The notes below the pieces were generated by a model. The model was not told where the DNA came from. It made no database searches and saw only the letters and a program-made list of their open reading frames with translations. A stretch of DNA of 64,000 bases from Quillaja saponaria (Eukaryota; Streptophyta; Magnoliopsida; Fabales; Quillajaceae), in contig CM055608.1 of assembly GCA_029379385.1 (NCBI GenBank), positions 30,316,350 through 30,380,349 on the forward strand. The letters are read 5' to 3'. A program made the translations under genes and the position numbers. The first letter of the stretch is position 1, and every line of letters begins with the position of its first letter. Positions 59,801 through 64,000 of the stretch are shown here, in pieces.

Positions 59801-62800
59801 TTCCACACCTTCAATCCTTATTCATTTCTTTCTTGTTTTAAATATTCTCTAACCCCCGACCATTCTATTGGAAAAGTTTTCGCATTTCTTCTGTGCAATT
59901 GAATTATGCATGTCAATGTGATTAGGAGTGTTTGATATGCGGGTCAATTGGGTTTAGACTTGGGATAACTGGGGTAGCTGGGTTGCACTATAAACAAACA
60001 CTCAGATCTGATTGTCTTCTCTCTCTCTCTCTATTTTTTTTAAAACAAGAAAGGACAGAACAACAAATTAAAAGAATGAAAATGAGCACGCCTAGAATGG
60101 GATTGATATTTGATTTTATTTTTCAAAACCAAAAGGAAAGGAAGTAGCAAAGAGAAGGAGAGTTTGATGGCCAGGTCTGGCTTAATAAAGAGAACAAGAT
60201 GGGAATTTGAGTTTGCATGGACATATGAATAATCTAGGCTCTACAGGTAGTTTGACCTGAGCCAAACCTGAAACAAAAATTTTGAATTGTAGTTCGGAAA
60301 CCCACTCATACCTATAAGGTTGGTTTGAATGATTTGCTCTTTGTCTGGGTAAAGGATATTCTTAATGCATTTGATTGATCTTAATTTGATTGATCTTAAA
60401 TTATTCTCATGGATGCTTTATTATTTATCTTAACGTGGGAAGTAGATATTTCAGCAGCTCACCAATGGTAATATAGCTGCATCAGGCATACCGTCATCTG
60501 TAAGTATTTTAGAAGCCCAGAGTGCTCCAATAAACGGAATGCATATTGAAACAAGAACTGGGGACCCTTCAGCTGTTGCTGGAGCATCAATATTAGCATC
60601 TTTATCTAATCTTCACAAAGATTTATCCCTGGTTCCGCCACCTGCTAAAACTGGTGAGCATGTCCAACAGAACACTGAGGTTTCTGCACTACCTTCTGGC
60701 AGTGGGGTTGGTACTCCAGACATGGAAATGAAGGATGCCACCATTGACAATGACGACCCAGTTGGAGTTGAATTGACAGAGAAAGCTGTCACCCCGTCCA
60801 ATGATACTGCCAATGAGAACCCCAGTCTTGACAGCAATGAAATGGATGCTTGTGTGGATGCAGAAATTGGGAAAGTTGCTGCTGCAACGTATGAATTGAA
60901 GCCGTTGTTGCGGATGCTTACTGGCTCATCTCCTGATTTTGATTTATGTGGTAGCATTTCTAAAATATTGGATGAGCGAAGGGAAATTAGAGAACTCCTT
61001 AAGGATGCTGACCCCCCAACAATTTTGGCATCAACCAGGCGACAGGCATTTAAGGACAGTTTGGAACAAGGAATTCTCTGTCCTGATGATATTGCTGTTT
61101 CATTTGAAAGTTTCCCGTATTATCTAAGGTGCGACATTTTGTTTTGACTATTAATTAGATTATATATGATTTGAAAGTTATTGTCCTTGTTAATTGCAGT
61201 TTGTCATCATTGTGCCTCTCATTTGTATTAAACTGCAAATCAGCAAACTCATTGTGGCCTATAATTGTCATTGTGGCTCTAGTGCTGGATCGATAGTAGT
61301 AGTCACTCCTTATTTGGTGTATGGATGCTGGTGGTTATGTTTCTTATTGATTTTTTGCTTTGTGATAGTGATACAACAAAGAATGTACTGGTTGCTTCCA
61401 CATACATACATTTAAAGTGCAATGGTTTTGCAAAATACACTTCAGAACTGCCTACTGTGTGTCCGCGGATATTATTATCCGGTCCTGCAGGTAGCGCCTT
61501 GTTTCTTTATGCTTCGCTTTTGTTTTTCCTTTCTAATTGCCAAGATGAGATTATAGTTCCATTTAAATTTTATGTAGGTTCGGAGATATATCAGGAAAAT
61601 ATGGCAAAGGCACTTGCGAAACATTTTGGTGCCCAGCTGCTAGTAGTGGATTCTCTTTTGTTGCCTGGTGTATGCTTCTTTGAAATTTTTTCTTCTCTGG
61701 AGCTTATCAAATTTCTTTTAGAATTTTTATTCCTCTTAAGTATATGTTTTTCTAGCAATTTTTGTTTATTCTTCGGGTTTCATGTATTTACATTATAATT
61801 CATTTGATCATCTATGTATTCATATGATTTTCTTAGAAACTTGCAAATTAATGTTTAGGGAACTCCACTGAAGGATGCTGATTCCACCAAAGAAAGTTCA
61901 AGGCCTGAAAGGACATCTGTGTTTGCTAAGCGAACTGCCCAGGCTGCCATGCTACAGCACAAGAAACCAGCTTCTAGCGTTGAGGCTGATATTATAGGTA
62001 GATCTACATTAAGCTCTCAGGCTATGCCAAAGCATGAGGCGTCTACTGCCTCATCAAAAGGCACCACACTCAGAACAGGCATGTTACTTAAGCTGCGAAC
62101 TACTTCCTCTTCGCTTGTGCATGTTTTGTTATTCATTGTCTTTCTCTTCTTAATGATACTATTATGTTAGTTGACATTTCTAAAGGCTATGCCTACAAAA
62201 TTTGTAGGTGACAGAGTAAAATTTATTGGTACCTTTCCTCCAGTTTCACCACTGCAAAATTGCCCTTCAAGGTAAATTTACTACAATTAAATGTTTGTTT
62301 ATCTAAGTGTTCTTACAGAATTCATCTTTTTAATGTTTCATACAATTCCTTAAGAGATTATAAATTGTTCAGTCTGTTGGTTAGTTGATATATGAAACCT
62401 AGATTTGTATGGTTGGCCACCTCCACTGATTCAGTATCTAGGGGATGTTTGGACTGAAAGCCTTATGGTAGAGAAATCAGTGTATGTAATAAATCATAAA
62501 GGATTGAGCACTGATTGGTTGTTTTGTAAAATTCATTTGTACATTCAGTTCAGAACAATGTCTTTAATTTTTACGGAACTTTAAAAAATACCTTGAAGCT
62601 GTAACTTCTGAGCCTAATAGAAACATTGTGTTCTGAGGCAGTAGTAGATTTGTGGAGTTTCACTTCCAATACTGAGAATGGCTTTAGCTTGTTTCTCTAA
62701 GTTTCTTAGATATCTATGTGTGATCCCTTGTCCTCCTTGTTAGAAATTGAGGCTTTTGTTGTTGTTCTTTTGCTATTGTTGGGCAGGGGGCCTGGCTATG

Positions 62801-64000
62801 GCTGCCGGGGAAAAGTTCTCCTTGCTTTTGAAGATAATGGGTCTTCCAAAATTGGGGTTAGATTTGATAAATCAATTCCAGATGGTAACGATCTTGGCGG
62901 TCTTTGTGAAGATGATCATGGCTTCTTCTGTTCTGGTGGATACACATTCATACTAGTTTTAAGTTTTGGTGTATATTCAAATTTACTTTGTGGGATTTTG
63001 TTATTTTCAATTGTTAATTGACTCTTTATTCTGCAGCTAGTCATTTACTTCGATTAGATACTTCTGGAGGTGATGACATTGACAGGTTTGCAATTAATGA
63101 ACTCTTTGAGGTACTACAGTTCCATACTGGTCCAGATATAGTCTCTATTCTTGTGGAAGAATGATTAATATTTGCTTCTCTGGTATTTACACAGGTTGCT
63201 TCAAATCAGAGTAAAAGTGGTGCATTAGTTTTGTTCTTGAAAGACATAGAAAAAACCATGGTGGGGAGCTCTGATGTATATACAGTTCTAAAAAATAAAC
63301 TTGAAAGTTTGCCACAGAATGTTGTTGTAATTGGATCCCACACTCAGATGGACAATCGTAAGGAAAAGGTTCTGTTTTATGACCTTATTCTGTTGGCTTT
63401 TCTTTGATTTTAGTGATTTTATCATTTGAAAATTGTCTCGTTATTTTGACATTGGCATTTCTGTTTTTCCAGTCCCATCCTGGCGGTCTTCTGTTTACAA
63501 AGTTTGGAAGTAATCAGACGGCACTACTTGATCTTGCTTTTCCGGTATTCTAAGACACTATTACTCCTATGTTCCCTAAGTTAACCGATTTTATTCTTCT
63601 TTTTTGAAGTTTTGGGTAATATTTCAAGTTTTGCTTGTCCTTATGATGCCTTGCTTAAGTGGCATTCCTGTTGCTTTTCTGATGTTATTCACTAAGTAAC
63701 CCCTTCCCCCTAGAGAAAAAGAACTAAGGAAATAACCAAAGGTAAACGATAATATAGTGTCGGGAATAGAGTCTTAAAGTTACCTCATTAAGCAATAACA
63801 ACTGTTCTCTCATTGAAATCTTGTATCTTATACTTGTAGGAATTTGGATTACTGTTGTCATTGTACCTTGTTTGTGTATTGGTAGTTTTGCTTCCATCAG
63901 GAAGCAGATTTACCAAAACTGTTCTTTCTATCTAGGATAACTTTAGCAGACTGCATGATAGGAGCAAAGACAACTCTAAAGCCATGAAGCAACTCACTCG
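56812..64000 (+). CDS. FHA-domain AAA ATPase (At4g02480/At1g02890-like), 5' part
   Basis: This plant family joins an N-terminal FHA phosphopeptide-binding domain to a C-terminal meiotic-clade (spastin/MSP1-like) AAA ATPase. Its cellular role is poorly defined. The exons are 56812-56892, 57032-57248, 57361-57497, 59144-59260, 59605-59751, 60446-61128, 61369-61490, 61578-61669, 61859-62078, 62208-62271, 62787-62935, 63037-63110, 63195-63368, 63473-63544 and 63936 to past the window end. All phases agree, giving about 804 aa so far. The start is basic and Ser-rich (MVETRRSSSSSKR). The FHA core VGQGRNCDLCLKD...GCKGVVQVNGK is at about residues 155-215. A degenerate P-loop-like RILLSGPAGSEIYQENMAKAL is near 495-515. 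The main Walker A/B motifs must lie beyond 64000. The intron after 62078 is GC-AG. Confidence 0.9.
62079..62207 (+). other. GC-AG intron in the AAA ATPase gene
   Basis: The exon ends ACTCAGAACAG and the intron starts GCATGT; it ends TTTGTAG at 62207. Joining G|GT GAC gives the in-frame TGDRVKFIG expected in this family. Using the nearby GT (CAT|GTTACT) puts a stop codon directly after the junction. Confidence 0.72.

Overview
This window is nuclear DNA from a eudicot plant: AT-rich, with spliced genes carrying GT-AG introns, long AT-rich gene-free stretches, and LTR, Mutator-like, foldback and SINE elements. I cannot name the species from sequence alone. Exons were assembled by hand from splice sites and reading phase.

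Layout. FolD (7-3166, +) comes first, then a foldback element (~4812-5716). Next are a GH3.9-type amido synthetase (6529-9496, -) and a non-autonomous LTR element with a target-site duplication (13750-17380). LPA1 (17948-22554, +), RALF33-like (24189-24539, +) and HSBP (25539-27395, -) follow. A decayed ALG3 copy (28844-34406, -) is invaded by a three-LTR copia-type tandem element (30945-32914). Then come TSPO (35401-35985, +), an XXT1/XXT2-type xylosyltransferase with a 1-nt frameshift (37544-38909, -) and an AlkB-like oxygenase (40648-43394, -). The accessory block 44.1-50.03 kb holds tandem duplications, a SINE, a second foldback element and a FAR1-type MULE. Last are a REF/SRPP small-rubber-particle-type gene (50508-51572, +), a 5-kb AT-rich desert, and the 5' two-thirds of an FHA-AAA ATPase (56812-end, +).

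Gene order carries information. From memory of the Arabidopsis map, GH3.9-ALG3-TSPO-REF are consecutive on chromosome 2. XXT2-AlkB-AAA are consecutive on chromosome 4, LPA1 lies beside an AAA paralogue on chromosome 1, and RALF33 lies beside HSBP on chromosome 4. Here these groups are interleaved on one 64-kb segment, as expected of a region that was later fractionated in the Arabidopsis lineage.

The genes are housekeeping or stress genes and form no operon-like system. I see no CRISPR, no RNA gene and no convincing undescribed enzymatic system. The most notable observations are a U12-type AT-AC intron plus a 24-nt microexon in HSBP, the ALG3 pseudogene, the three-LTR element, two GC-AG introns, two single-nucleotide frameshifts in otherwise conserved genes, and a family of foldback elements.
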